Shown: piece by piece, positions 15,912 through 24,876 of the stretch
Layout of the letters: every line of letters starts with the position of its first letter
Position numbering within the stretch: the stretch's first letter is position 1
Origin: an uncultured Alistipes sp.
GTDB taxonomy: Bacteria > Bacteroidota > Bacteroidia > Bacteroidales > Rikenellaceae
NCBI GenBank assembly: GCA_938014215.1
Contig: CALLRW010000001.1
Coordinates: 1 to 64,000 of the forward strand
DNA length: 64,000 nt
Direction: 5' to 3'
Made by a program: the position numbers and the translations under genes
Notes under the pieces: generated by a model
Databases searched by the model: none
The model's input: the letters and a program-made list of their open reading frames with translations, nothing else
Told to the model about the DNA's origin: nothing

Positions 15912-17729
15912 CTATTTTTTCAAGGTAGGCAATTCTCCAGTGAGTTCGTACCGCCACTCGCTGCCGTTGCTCTCTAATGCTGAGTTCATGGCATTCATAG
16001 CGGTTTCCCATGTCATCGAGCCTTCCACCTTGGCGGTTCCGCCGGTGCTTCCGCTGCCGGTGCCTTGTTCCTGATTGTTCTCCCAGTAGCAGGCGGTGAA
16101 AGTACCTTGGTCATTGCAGCCAGCGATGCCGCCGATTCTATCTCCTACTGAACTGGTGATTTCGCCCGTGGCGTGATAGCAGGCGGTTACGGTACCTTGG
16201 CCGTTTATACCCACCACGCCGCCGACATTAGCGTGACCATACGTTATCGTGGCAGTAACGTTGCCCGTGGAGTAGCAGGCCATGAGCGAGCAGCCATTTC
16301 CCAAGTTGCCCACCACGCCGCCGACAGAGCTAATGCCCGATACAGCCGCTGTGGAATGGCAGCCCTCGATGGTTGACCCGATTAAGCTGCCGGTTCCTGT
16401 GTCATAATTAGGAACACAGAGTCCGGATATTCCACCGACATTGGTATTACCCGTCACAGTCCCTTCCGCTGAGCAGCCGGAGATGGTGCTAAAATTTTGT
16501 CCTACGATACCGCCGGTCTGGTTTTGTCCTGTCACCGTGCCATTGACCGAGCAATTCTCTACAGTGCCATCGGTCTGTCCCGCAATGCCGCCGACGTACG
16601 TGCCACCTGTTACGTTCACTTCTGTCAGCGTTACGTCCTGCACCTTGCCTCCGCTGCCGAGACGGCCAATCAGTCCTACATTGTCCGTTCCCGATTGGTC
16701 AATCTTCAGCCCCGTGATGGTATGGTTGCCGCCGTCGAAGGTGCCGGTGTATGGGTTGTCATAGGTTCCTATCGGCGTCCACTCCCCGGTCAGGGTGATG
16801 TCGCCGGTCAGGGTGATGTCGATGTCGGTCTTCCCCTCTTCGTTCACCAGCTTGGCGATGTTCTTCAGACCCTTCTCGTTGTCCGTGTTGTAGATGGTCT
16901 GTCCCTGGTCGTCGGTCGTGGTGGTATAGCCCGGGTCATAGTCCAGCGTGATGTTGTAGAACTTGCCCACCTCGGGGATGAAGGCGGCGGAGAGGGTGCG
17001 CTCCTTGCCATCGTTATTGGCCATCAGCTTGGTTATCTCGTAGCCGGGTACCACGTTTGCCTCCCAGCAGGTGATGGTTGCGCCGTTCTCGGTGTATTCG
17101 CACTTCTTCATCTCGATCCAGCCCTCGGCCGTGCCGCTTACGGCGGTTCCCTGCCTGTACGTACACTGTGTATAGGTATAGAGCTGAAGGCTTTGCACTT
17201 CGCCGAGTGCATCGTCCGAAGGCGTGATGCGTACCTTCGCCAGAGCGTGGGTGAAGTTCAGCGTGACGGGATCCGGATATTTGCCCGTGCCCGTACCGCT
17301 CAGCACATAGGCAAGACTTTGGCTCTGGTTGCCGAGGTCGATGGTGCCGTCCGTGGCGGGATACCAGGCGGTGACGGTGTGGTCGTTGCGGTCGTACCAG
17401 TACAGGGGTGTTTCGGCTCTGACGGTGTGGTCGTCCTGCACGGTGTAGGTGCCGACCTCTTCCTTGCCGTCTATCTGCACGGCGAACCGGTCGCCCGCGT
17501 CGAACACGCTGCCCGTGCCGTCCGCAATCTCGCTGACGCGCGTCGCCGGGGCACCCCAGGGCTGTGCCTCGCCGCCCTCCACACTGAGGGTGATGCGGGC
17601 TATCTCCAGCGGGTATTGTCCTTCGGGCAGACGGTCGCCGTCCGCCAGTTCGTCCTTCGTGCAGGCTGCCGTGGCAAGGAGCAGGGCGGCTGCGGCAAGA
17701 AGCAGATGGATGGAATGTCTTTTCTTCAT
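15912..17729 (-). CDS. Fimbrillin-family lipoprotein with GLUG repeats
   Basis: 605 aa. A lipoprotein signal peptide (LLLATAAC, Cys at about 23) is followed by a fimbrillin-like N-terminal domain (TRVSEIADG, FAVQIDG, LNFTHALAKVRI) and then by a C-terminal half of GLUG-type repeats: VGLIGRLG, VGGIAGQT, TGGIVGQN, VGGISGL, VGGVVGNL, VGGVVGIN, IGGIAGCN, each followed by a short cysteine-containing strand. Such repeats are found in adhesins and tip subunits. It is the last gene of the fimbrial cluster, so a tip or accessory fimbrial subunit is likely. Base composition looks less GC-rich than in the flanking metabolic genes, possibly from transfer or relaxed codon use. Confidence 0.82.
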   Translation of the reverse strand: MKKRHSIHLLLAAAALLLATAACTKDELADGDRLPEGQYPLEIARITLSVEGGEAQPWGAPATRVSEIADGTGSVFDAGDRFAVQIDGKEEVGTYTVQDDHTVRAETPLYWYDRNDHTVTAWYPATDGTIDLGNQSQSLAYVLSGTGTGKYPDPVTLNFTHALAKVRITPSDDALGEVQSLQLYTYTQCTYRQGTAVSGTAEGWIEMKKCEYTENGATITCWEANVVPGYEITKLMANNDGKERTLSAAFIPEVGKFYNITLDYDPGYTTTTDDQGQTIYNTDNEKGLKNIAKLVNEEGKTDIDITLTGDITLTGEWTPIGTYDNPYTGTFDGGNHTITGLKIDQSGTDNVGLIGRLGSGGKVQDVTLTEVNVTGGTYVGGIAGQTDGTVENCSVNGTVTGQNQTGGIVGQNFSTISGCSAEGTVTGNTNVGGISGLCVPNYDTGTGSLIGSTIEGCHSTAAVSGISSVGGVVGNLGNGCSLMACYSTGNVTATITYGHANVGGVVGINGQGTVTACYHATGEITSSVGDRIGGIAGCNDQGTFTACYWENNQEQGTGSGSTGGTAKVEGSMTWETAMNAMNSALESNGSEWRYELTGELPTLKK

Positions 17730-17853
17730 ATCGGGTTGTCTTTTTATTTGTTTTCGTTTTGTGCTGCCGCCGCCTGCGAAGGCGGCCGTCGCACCATAGT
17801 GTCTATGGGCAGCTCCGGCTTGACGCTTGCGCCGGGGCAGCGGTATGTAGGGC

Positions 17854-18717
17854 TTACAGCGTGATGCTTACATTGTTCGAATCTCCGGGTTCCCACGGGG
17901 TAATCTCCGGTTCTTCCACCGTGATGCCCTTGTTGTTGAGCGTTATGTTGTAGGTATAGGCATAGCCTGCGGAGAACTGATTCGCTTCGGGCTTGGATGG
18001 ATTCGGCAGTGTGGTTGTATAGTCCAGTCCGTTGAAAGACACTTTAAGGTCAAGAGAGGTGGTCACTCCCTGCGGGAGAATGATGACTTGCGAAGTGGTG
18101 GCACCGCCCAGCTGCATGTTAATCGGCGAGTCGACGGCTGCGGTTACGGCAGTCGTTCCGGTAGCCGTGTCGAAAGTGCCTTCGTGCTTCAGTCCGTCCA
18201 ACGTGTAGTCAGCAGGTTCCATTCCGTTGAAAATGAGGCCGTCGCCTGGCTTGAAGGTGAATTTGATGAGACTCATGCGGTGGTGGAACGCATGATCGCC
18301 GGTGAACTCTACCGTCGGGTTGTGGGTGTCACCCGTGGCTCCCGAGGCAAAGAGGAAGTCGATGCCTGAGCCCTGCTTGTCGGCTGTGGTGCTGACGGTC
18401 ACCATTCCGCCCTCAGCCTGATACGGATAGTAGGCATGGAAGGTATGGGTTTCGGTGTCGTCAAAATAGATGACCGTACCGTCAGGCATGAACATACCGT
18501 ACTCTCTCTTGTAGGGCACGTTGGTAAAGCCGGCGCCGGTGACGCCGATGCGGTCGCCTTCGGTCCACTCGGTTCCTTCCGAATTGACGCGGGTAGCGGG
18601 CGTAATGTCGGCGATAAACTTGGCGGCTACCGGGCCGTCATTCAGGTTCTCGTTGTCGTTGTTACAGGCGGCAAGTGTCAATGCCAGCGCTGCGAAAGCA
18701 AAAAATCGGGTTTTCAT
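17854..18717 (-). CDS. Fimbrillin-family lipoprotein (major subunit candidate)
   Basis: 287 aa. A lipobox (ALTLAAC, Cys at about 18) is followed by the Mfa/FimA-like pattern: ATRVNSEGTEWTEGDRIGV, FHAYYPYQ, FHHRMSLIKFTF, a glycine/threonine-rich middle and a C-terminal YAYTYNITLNNKG with the terminal strand ITPW. In this class (type V pili of Bacteroidia) lipidated subunits are exported, cleaved near a basic residue and polymerised by strand exchange. The 124-bp gap to the downstream GLUG gene holds a CCATAG/CTATGG hairpin and a GCCGCC/GGCGGC hairpin without T-run, which may reduce read-through to the tip gene. Confidence 0.82.
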   Translation of the reverse strand: MKTRFFAFAALALTLAACNNDNENLNDGPVAAKFIADITPATRVNSEGTEWTEGDRIGVTGAGFTNVPYKREYGMFMPDGTVIYFDDTETHTFHAYYPYQAEGGMVTVSTTADKQGSGIDFLFASGATGDTHNPTVEFTGDHAFHHRMSLIKFTFKPGDGLIFNGMEPADYTLDGLKHEGTFDTATGTTAVTAAVDSPINMQLGGATTSQVIILPQGVTTSLDLKVSFNGLDYTTTLPNPSKPEANQFSAGYAYTYNITLNNKGITVEEPEITPWEPGDSNNVSITL

Positions 18718-18754
18718 GGTGTATGGGGTTTTTCTTGTTGTTGCATCGTTTTAG

Positions 18755-19624
18755 TTACATTTCCGCACTGGCATTGCCACCTTCCACCGACTCCCAGCCG
18801 GTAATCTCGGCATTGCATTCCTCCATGCCGACGGGGGTCTCCAGGGTCCCGGTCACGCGGTAGGCGGTGGTCATGTCGCCGTTGAAGTCCTTCATGGCCT
18901 CGGTCAAATCGACCTCCGTGCGCTGTGTGCGTCCGCCGTCCACAAATACGATGTCCAGCACCATGGTCTGCACGGCTCCCATCGTACCCAGCAGGCGGGC
19001 GTCGGCCGTGAGCCGGCTGCCGTCACGGGTGAAGGAGAAGACCGTGGAGGCCGGTTCGCCCGAGGTCTGCCCCCGCGCCATGTCGAAGGCTCCGGCTATG
19101 CCGCTGAGGGTGGCCGTCACGCTCTGGATGAGTTCGGGGCGTCCCTGGGTCACCTCCAGCTCCAGCTGCAGCTCGCGCACCTGCTGCTTCATCGCGGCGG
19201 TAAACGAATAGTCGGAGTCCTTCTCGATCGACACCGGCTCGGCATGGGTGAAGAACCACCCCGGGACGTTGTCGATGAAGGAGCCCGTCGTCTGGCTGCC
19301 CGAGGCCGGGGCGACGGTGGCCATGGTGCCGCTGACGGTGAAGCCCTCGGCCGGGTTCCACACCACGAGTGTGTAGCTGCCCGGCGCAAACAGATGTTCG
19401 GGAGCGTGGGTGGCGGCGGTCTCCGTCCCCGTATAGTCACCCATCGAGAGGGCCCACGTGGCGGGGATGTCGATACCCTCGCCGCGGGCCGACCAGTCGG
19501 TCGTGACCGTAATCTTGCCGTGGTCGGGGTGCGGCGTGTTGTAGAGCGTGTCCTTGACGCAGGAGGCGGTCAGCAGCGCGGCGGCTGCGGCGGCCAGAAT
19601 CGGAATATATCGTGTCGGTTTCAT
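18755..19624 (-). CDS. FimB/Mfa2-like fimbrial anchor lipoprotein
   Basis: 289 aa. Lipoprotein signal (ALLTASC) followed by the CVKDTLYNTPHPDHG beginning and WSARG/W-LSMGDY strands that I associate with FimB/Mfa2-type anchor proteins. Its place between a DUF3575 protein and a fimbrillin supports that call. The Met at 19624 was chosen over the one at 19639 because the longer form would start MEDDD, which does not suit a signal peptide. It follows the upstream gene with almost no gap, so they are co-transcribed. Confidence 0.75.
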   Translation of the reverse strand: MKPTRYIPILAAAAAALLTASCVKDTLYNTPHPDHGKITVTTDWSARGEGIDIPATWALSMGDYTGTETAATHAPEHLFAPGSYTLVVWNPAEGFTVSGTMATVAPASGSQTTGSFIDNVPGWFFTHAEPVSIEKDSDYSFTAAMKQQVRELQLELEVTQGRPELIQSVTATLSGIAGAFDMARGQTSGEPASTVFSFTRDGSRLTADARLLGTMGAVQTMVLDIVFVDGGRTQRTEVDLTEAMKDFNGDMTTAYRVTGTLETPVGMEECNAEITGWESVEGGNASAEM

Positions 19625-19642
19625 ATCGTCGTCCTCCATGGT

Positions 19643-20758
19643 TTAGAAAAGGTTCCACTTCAGGGTGATGCCGGCATGAACGGGGCCCCACCAGTCCCTG
19701 GTCTCCGAGCCCTGGCGCACGCGCACGCCGTCGATGACCACGTATTTCTCATAGTCGGCATTCAGGTATCCGAGCCCGAGCGAGAAATCGAGCGAGAGGC
19801 GCTTGCCGATGGGCAGGATGTAGCCTCCGGTCACTCCGCCGCCCAGAAGGTCGCCTTGGCGACCTGTTTCGGAGAACTTGTAGTTGAAGGCGCCGGTCTT
19901 GAATAGCAGGCCAAGGTAGCCGCGCCGCTCCTTACCCATATAATAGCGCACCTCGGGAGCTACCTCCCAGAGGGCGTAGCGGCGCTGCTTGTCGTTCCAC
20001 GTCCATGAGGTCCATGATCCATTGACGCCCAGGCTCCAGCGGTCGGAGATGTGCCACTCCAGCCCGAGGTCGGGCGTCAACGTCGCCCAGCGCAGCAGGT
20101 TGGCCCGCAGGGAGAGATGTGTTTTGTGGAGCTCGAATATCTCGAAAACCGGTTCAAAGACGTCGGGGGGTGTTTCGGCAGTCCCGGCGGCCCGGCGTGC
20201 CTCTTCTTCTGCTCTGCGGCGCTCTTCGGCGGCGGCCCGTTCGGCGGCAAGGCGCTCCTCTTCGGCACGCTTCGCGGCCTCCAGACGCTCGGCTTCGGCC
20301 TTCTCGGCAGCGCGACGGGTTGCAAGCTCGGCCTCCGATGGCCCGGCGGGGATGACGAGGCGCACGGTGACGAAGTTGCCTTCGGCAGCGTGGTTTTGTG
20401 TCCGGAAGTACTCCTCGGTGAGCCCGCCGCGGAGGATCATCTCGGTTTTCACGCGATTCGAACGCGTCTTGGCCATGGCGAGGTTCTCGGCCTCCGAGGG
20501 CTGCGAGGTGCAGTAGCCGTCGACCTCGACGGGAACTGTGCCGTCGACAATGGCTGCGCGGTTTTCGGCGATGCAGGCCAACAGGCGGTCGAGCTCCTCG
20601 CCGTTGCCGCTCCACGGAATGTAGAACATGTCGTCGCCCGCCACGAAGCGGAAGGTATACTCGGCCGGGGCAGGGTCGGAGGGGTTGTCTGCCGTCTGGC
20701 CGAAGGTCGGACCTGCAAGGAGGCCCAGTGTAAATAAAAGGGTCAGCAATCTATTCAT
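19643..20758 (-). CDS. DUF3575 outer-membrane protein with N-terminal extension
   Basis: 371 aa. Signal peptide (ending PTFGQ), then a region resembling OmpA-type peptidoglycan-binding folds (FYIPWSGNGEELDRLLACI, VDGYC, NLAMAKTRSNRVK), a highly charged Ala/Glu/Arg coiled-coil linker (about residues 165-210), and a C-terminal DUF3575 beta-rich domain (HLSLRANLLRWATLTPDLGLEW). DUF3575 proteins are often the first gene of Bacteroidales fimbrial operons. It may anchor the assembly to the cell wall or outer membrane (inference). It is the first structural gene after the regulator. Confidence 0.78.
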   Translation of the reverse strand: MNRLLTLLFTLGLLAGPTFGQTADNPSDPAPAEYTFRFVAGDDMFYIPWSGNGEELDRLLACIAENRAAIVDGTVPVEVDGYCTSQPSEAENLAMAKTRSNRVKTEMILRGGLTEEYFRTQNHAAEGNFVTVRLVIPAGPSEAELATRRAAEKAEAERLEAAKRAEEERLAAERAAAEERRRAEEEARRAAGTAETPPDVFEPVFEIFELHKTHLSLRANLLRWATLTPDLGLEWHISDRWSLGVNGSWTSWTWNDKQRRYALWEVAPEVRYYMGKERRGYLGLLFKTGAFNYKFSETGRQGDLLGGGVTGGYILPIGKRLSLDFSLGLGYLNADYEKYVVIDGVRVRQGSETRDWWGPVHAGITLKWNLF

Positions 20759-20820
20759 GGTAACGGGAATTGTGTTCGGATGGAAGTCGGAAAGCAGGGC
20801 ATCGGAACGGAGCCCGAGAA

Positions 20821-20828
20821 CAAAATTA
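20821..20828 (-). promoter_or_regulatory. -7 box of the fimbrial operon
   Basis: TAATTTTG on the minus strand fits TAnnTTTG and lies 62 nt before the DUF3575 gene start. No good -33 box is seen; instead three direct repeats lie 40-100 nt upstream, as expected for an activator-dependent promoter. Confidence 0.6.
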
Positions 20829-20868
20829 ACAGAAAAACCGGAACTGGAAAGTCCCGGTTGTCGATTTT

Positions 20869-20929
20869 GTCGTTTAGGCAAGAAAATTTGTTGTTCAGGC
20901 AAGAAAAAAATGGTCGTTCAGGCAAGAAA
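20869..20929 (-). repeat. Three 17-bp direct repeats, candidate AraC-type operator
   Basis: On the minus strand the unit is TTTCTTGCCTRAACRAC. Copies lie at 20869-20885, 20890-20906 and 20913-20929, with start-to-start distances of 21 and 23 bp, about two helical turns. They lie between the AraC-like regulator gene and the fimbrial promoter, upstream of the -7 box at 20821. Spacing on one face of the helix is typical of operators bound by repeated AraC-family or response-regulator domains. Confidence 0.8.
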
Positions 20930-20955
20930 GCGGGGCCATCAGAGGCCGGTCGGAG

Positions 20956-22110
20956 CTACAGAATGGAGCTCTCTCCGCCCTGTGTTTTGCGCCAGTTGGA
21001 GGGGGAGGCCCCCTCCCGGGCCTTGAACATGCGGGTGAAATGGCTGGGCGAGACGAAGCCCGCGGCCTCGGCGATTTCGGTGATGTTCAGCTCGGGGTGC
21101 CGGAGCATGTGCCGTTTGGCGTACTCCATCCGCAGGTCGGTGATCCAGTCGCGGAACGAGCCGTTGCCGGTCGCCTTGATGTATTCCGAGAGGTAGGTGC
21201 GGTTGGTGTGCAGCGTATCGGCCAGTTCGCGGATGGTCAGCCCCGGCCGGAGGTAGCCGTCGGCGGCAATCCACCCGGTGAGCCGCACCGCAAGGTCGGT
21301 ATGGAGGGAGCGGGCCTCGCGGTCCGGCATGTCGCCCGGACCGTCCGAATCGCTTGGCGCCTCCGCAGCGGCCTCCTCCTCCGTGGGGATCTCCTCCTCG
21401 AGCGCCTGCTCGACCCGCTCGTAGAGGAGCAGGTAGTTCATGTAGGAGCAGTAGAGATAGATGTAGAAGGGGACCGACGAGAGAATCCACAGGAAGACGT
21501 AGCGGTCGGGCAGGAAGGTGAGCAGCCCGCAGCCGACGCCGAAGATGACGGCCCACCAAGTGAAGACGGACATCCAGCGGATGTAGGCGCCGATATCGTC
21601 GGAGTGGGTGTCGTCGAAGAGGCGCACGGCGCGGCGGTAGGCGCGGATCAGCCGTCGGGCGAGCCACAGCCCGTAGCCGACGAGCCAGGCGGCCATCACG
21701 GTCAGCCCCGCCCTCTGGGCCGCACCCTCGGACAACCCCAGCAGGATGACACCCGAGAGGAGCGTGAAGAGCACCCATGCCGAGAGGTGGAAACGCAGCC
21801 GGCGGCGCGTGATGTAGAAGCGGTCGAGCAGGGTGGTGAGCGCCGAACTGAAGAGCCAGTAACAGAGGAAATAGGTCGAGAGGTTCATCAGAATGGCCGC
21901 ATGCACGTCGCGGATTCGCACCTCGAAGAAGAAGTGGACCGCGTAGTTGGCCGCCAGGAGCAGCAGTGCACAGCCCATGATGCGCCGCGAACGGAGGTAG
22001 TTTGCGAAGATGGCCTTGTCGGGGGTCGGAGCCAGCAGGAAGTAGGCGCCGAAGAAGATCATCAGCGGCAGGGCGATGCAGAGCGAGTATTCGTAGAGCG
22101 GAAGATTCAT
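20956..22110 (-). CDS. AraC-family regulator with N-terminal membrane domain
   Basis: 384 aa. Six or seven hydrophobic segments occupy residues about 8-215, followed by an acidic linker (EEEIPTEEEAAAEA) and a C-terminal AraC DNA-binding domain (TIRELADTLHTNRTYLSEYIKATGNGSFRDWITDLRM split over two helices, then ITEIAEAAGFVSPSHFTRMFK). It is a membrane-bound one-component regulator with an unknown signal. The start at 22110 was chosen because the -7 box lies at 22140-22147, downstream of the alternative Met at 22152. Its place directly upstream of the repeats and the fimbrial genes makes it their likely activator. Confidence 0.88.
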   Translation of the reverse strand: MNLPLYEYSLCIALPLMIFFGAYFLLAPTPDKAIFANYLRSRRIMGCALLLLAANYAVHFFFEVRIRDVHAAILMNLSTYFLCYWLFSSALTTLLDRFYITRRRLRFHLSAWVLFTLLSGVILLGLSEGAAQRAGLTVMAAWLVGYGLWLARRLIRAYRRAVRLFDDTHSDDIGAYIRWMSVFTWWAVIFGVGCGLLTFLPDRYVFLWILSSVPFYIYLYCSYMNYLLLYERVEQALEEEIPTEEEAAAEAPSDSDGPGDMPDREARSLHTDLAVRLTGWIAADGYLRPGLTIRELADTLHTNRTYLSEYIKATGNGSFRDWITDLRMEYAKRHMLRHPELNITEIAEAAGFVSPSHFTRMFKAREGASPSNWRKTQGGESSIL

Positions 22111-22139
22111 GCGCGTATCGGGCTTGAAAGCAGTCGTAA

Positions 22140-22147
22140 CAAAGGTA
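22140..22147 (-). promoter_or_regulatory. -7 box of the AraC-family regulator gene
   Basis: TACCTTTG on the minus strand, 29 nt before the chosen ATG. It decides the start of the gene. Confidence 0.65.
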
Positions 22148-22321
22148 CGCAATAATTCGATTGGGTGTCTTCGCGCGGGGCAAAAGTCTCTTGTCCGGAT
22201 GAAAATATCGCCGCAATCTCCTTCAGGCGGGCGCTCCCCTTCTGATCGCCCGGAACGGGCCGCCGGTGTGGGTTTCGGACTCGCTGCCCGGGAAGGTCCT
22301 CTCAGGAACCGGCCAAAAATG

Positions 22322-22358
22322 AAAAAGCCTTACGTATCATGGATACATAAGGCTTTTT
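22322..22358 (-). terminator. Terminator downstream of tRNA-Thr
   Basis: AAAAAGCCTTA-GTATC arms flank a short ATG loop and end in a T-run on either strand (22322-22338 with 22341-22358, one mismatch). It lies 35 nt beyond the tRNA 3' end and so probably ends the tRNA transcript. Confidence 0.8.
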
Positions 22359-22392
22359 GCTTGTTTCGACGTCTTTTCGCGGCGCCTTCCAG

Positions 22393-22464
<72 letters not shown>

Positions 22465-22485
22465 AGTTCCTTTTGTTGAGTGGTG

Positions 22486-22553
22486 CAAAAGTACATAAAA
22501 AAATGAAAAGGACAAAAAAAATATGCACTTTTCCCAATTATTTTCTATCTTTA
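22486..22553. promoter_or_regulatory. Divergent promoters of tRNA-Thr and threonine dehydrogenase
   Basis: Minus strand: TACTTTTG (22486-22493) with TTTG (22513-22516) exactly 19 nt upstream, a very good promoter for the tRNA. Plus strand: TATCTTTA (22546-22553), one base off consensus, 24 nt before the dehydrogenase ATG. Confidence 0.7.
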
Positions 22554-22577
22554 CTACCAAATTATAACCAAATCCAG

Positions 22578-23528
22578 ATGAAACGTATCCTGATAGTAGG
22601 CGCCGGAGGCCAGATTGGTTCCGAGCTGACAGTTTATCTGCGCGGAATTTACGGAGGCGCGAATGTCGTTGCCACCGATATGCGCGAATGCCGCAATCTC
22701 GGCGAAGACGGACCCTTCGAGGTCCTCAATGCCCTCGACGCTACGGCCATGGCCTCGGTGGTGGCCCGTTACCACGTCGATGCAATCTTCAACCTCGTGG
22801 CGCTGCTCTCGGCCGTCGGCGAGCGTAACCCCCAGATGGCCTGGAATGTCAACATGGGTGCCCTGAACAACTCGCTCGAGGTGGCCCGCCAGCACCACTG
22901 CGCCCTCTTCACTCCGTCGTCGATCGGCGCCTTCGGCCCGACGTCGCCCAAGGACAAAACCCCGCAGGATACGATCATGCAGCCGACGACCATCTACGGC
23001 GTCTGCAAGGTCACGGGCGAACTGCTCAGCAACTACTATCACCACAAATACGGTGTCGATACCCGTTCGGTGCGCTTCCCCGGCATCATCTCGAATGTCA
23101 CGCTGCCCGGCGGCGGCACGACCGACTACGCCGTCGAGATCTACTACGAGGCGATCCGCAGCGGACGTTTCACCTGCCCCGTCCCGGGCGACGTCTACAT
23201 GGACATGATCTACATGCCCGATGCCCTGCGCGCCTGCGTCGAGCTGATGGAGGCCGACCCGACGAAACTCATCCACCGCAACAGCTTCAACCTCGCCTCG
23301 ATGAGCTTTACGCCCGAAATCATCTACGCCGAGATCCGGAAGCGGCTGCCCGACTTCGTGATGGACTACGACATCGACCCTGTGAAGAAGGAGATCGCCG
23401 AAAGCTGGCCCAACTCGCTGGACGACACCTGCGCCCGTGAGGAGTGGGGATGGAAACCCGAATGGGATCTTTCGCGGATGACCGACGACATGCTGGCCCA
23501 CATCCGCACCAAACTCGGTAAAGAGTAA
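22578..23528 (+). CDS. L-threonine 3-dehydrogenase, short-chain (epimerase-like) type
   Basis: 316 aa. An extended short-chain dehydrogenase with the NAD-binding motif GAGGQIG (residues 8-14) and the catalytic Tyr140-X3-Lys144 (YGVCK). The pattern LVALLSAVGE, SSIGAFGP and SVRFPGIIS is that of the GalE-like threonine dehydrogenases known from psychrophilic flavobacteria. It would oxidise threonine to 2-amino-3-ketobutyrate with NAD. A general NAD-dependent epimerase remains possible. A cupin gene follows after 10 bp. Confidence 0.8.
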   Translation: MKRILIVGAGGQIGSELTVYLRGIYGGANVVATDMRECRNLGEDGPFEVLNALDATAMASVVARYHVDAIFNLVALLSAVGERNPQMAWNVNMGALNNSLEVARQHHCALFTPSSIGAFGPTSPKDKTPQDTIMQPTTIYGVCKVTGELLSNYYHHKYGVDTRSVRFPGIISNVTLPGGGTTDYAVEIYYEAIRSGRFTCPVPGDVYMDMIYMPDALRACVELMEADPTKLIHRNSFNLASMSFTPEIIYAEIRKRLPDFVMDYDIDPVKKEIAESWPNSLDDTCAREEWGWKPEWDLSRMTDDMLAHIRTKLGKE

Positions 23529-23538
23529 TCCGACAACC

Positions 23539-23916
23539 ATGGATCGAAACGACAAACCGACGACGGAGCGGGTGGCCGCTTCGTCGTCGAGTTGGAACGG
23601 AGCGCCGCTTCCCGCCTGTGCGGTGGAGCGGCCTTTCGTTACGCTGCTGCGGATCGTCATCCCGCCGCATGCCCGCCTGGCACGGCATACCCATCCGGTG
23701 ATCAATGCCGGGTTCGTGCTGCGCGGCGAGCTGACCGTGGTGGCCGATGACGGCACGGAACGGACGTTCCACGCCGGGGAGGGGATTATCGAAATGGTAG
23801 GAACTTTGCACTACGGCGAGAACCGGGGTGACGAACCCGTCGAACTGGCCATGTTTTATGTCGGAGCGCCGGATCAGCCGCTCTCGGTGATGGAAGAGTC
23901 GGATCAAACGAAATAA
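23539..23916 (+). CDS. Small cupin-domain protein
   Basis: 125 aa with a single cupin beta-barrel. The metal-binding motifs are visible as HARLARHTHPVINAGFVLRGE (His residues of motif 1) and later LHYGENRGDEPVEL (motif 2). No fused catalytic domain. Substrate unknown. It lies 10 bp after the threonine dehydrogenase and 3 bp before a hydrolase gene, so all three are probably one operon. Confidence 0.8.
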   Translation: MDRNDKPTTERVAASSSSWNGAPLPACAVERPFVTLLRIVIPPHARLARHTHPVINAGFVLRGELTVVADDGTERTFHAGEGIIEMVGTLHYGENRGDEPVELAMFYVGAPDQPLSVMEESDQTK

Positions 23917-23919
23917 TCG

Positions 23920-24876
23920 ATGAACGGAAAGAAGATCATCCGCTGGATCGTGGGCATACTGGCGGTATGCCTGGTGGTTCTCGTGGGCGGGAGCCTCTAT
24001 CTGCTGCACTATTCGCTGCAGCCGCTGGCCACGATCGAGGCCAAGAACGCCTCCTCGTATCAATATATGTATGAGGAGTACCCCTTCCTCCGACCGTGGG
24101 TCGACAGCCTCCACCGTGCGGGGGCGTTGCGCGACACGTCGATCCTCGGGCGCGAGGGCGAACGGCTTCATGCCCTCTACGTGCGGGCTCCGCGGCCCAC
24201 GGACCGTACGGCGGTCATCGTCCACGGTTATACGGACAATGCCGTGCGGATGCTGATGATCGGCTACCTCTACAACCGCGACCTTGGTTTCAACATCCTG
24301 CTGCCGGATCTCTACTACCACGGCGAGAGTGCCGGCCGTGCCATCCAGATGGGGTGGAAGGACCGGCTCGACGTGCTGCGGTGGATGGAGGTGGCCAACG
24401 GCCTCTTCGGCGGGCGGACGCGCATGGTGGTCCACGGCATCTCGATGGGGGCCGCCACGACGATGATGGTCTCGGGCGAGGTGCAGCAGCCCTACGTGCG
24501 GTGCTTCGTCGAGGATTGCGGCTACACGAGCGTCTGGGACGAGTTCGCGAAGGAGCTGCACGAACAGTTCCACCTGCCGGCCTTCCCGCTGCTGGATGTG
24601 GCCAGCGGGCTATGCGGCGTGAAGTTCGGCTGGACGTTCCGTGAGGCCTCCTCGCTGAAGCAGGTGGCCCGGTGCGGACTGCCGATGCTCTTTATCCACG
24701 GCGATGCGGACGACTACGTGCCGACGTGGATGGTCTATCCGCTGTATGATGCCAAACCGGGCGAGAAGGAGTTGTGGATCGTACCGGGAGCGACGCACGC
24801 CATGTCGTATCACGATCAGCGCGAGGAGTATACGCGTCGCGTGGGCGAGTTCGTCGGGCGCTACATTCCCGAGTGA
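23920..24876 (+). CDS. Membrane-anchored alpha/beta hydrolase
   Basis: 318 aa. One N-terminal membrane helix (about residues 8-30) anchors an alpha/beta hydrolase domain. The nucleophile elbow is GISMG with Ser175; HGYTDNA forms the oxyanion region, the acid is likely the Asp in HGDADDYV, and the His is in GATHAMS. Substrate is not predictable. It ends the operon started by the dehydrogenase and is followed by a terminator shared with the convergent aldolase gene. Confidence 0.85.
   Translation: MNGKKIIRWIVGILAVCLVVLVGGSLYLLHYSLQPLATIEAKNASSYQYMYEEYPFLRPWVDSLHRAGALRDTSILGREGERLHALYVRAPRPTDRTAVIVHGYTDNAVRMLMIGYLYNRDLGFNILLPDLYYHGESAGRAIQMGWKDRLDVLRWMEVANGLFGGRTRMVVHGISMGAATTMMVSGEVQQPYVRCFVEDCGYTSVWDEFAKELHEQFHLPAFPLLDVASGLCGVKFGWTFREASSLKQVARCGLPMLFIHGDADDYVPTWMVYPLYDAKPGEKELWIVPGATHAMSYHDQREEYTRRVGEFVGRYIPE

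Noticed and set aside
15912..22110. Invertible promoter for the fimbrial locus
   Set aside because: No pair of inverted repeats flanking a promoter and no invertase gene nearby were found.
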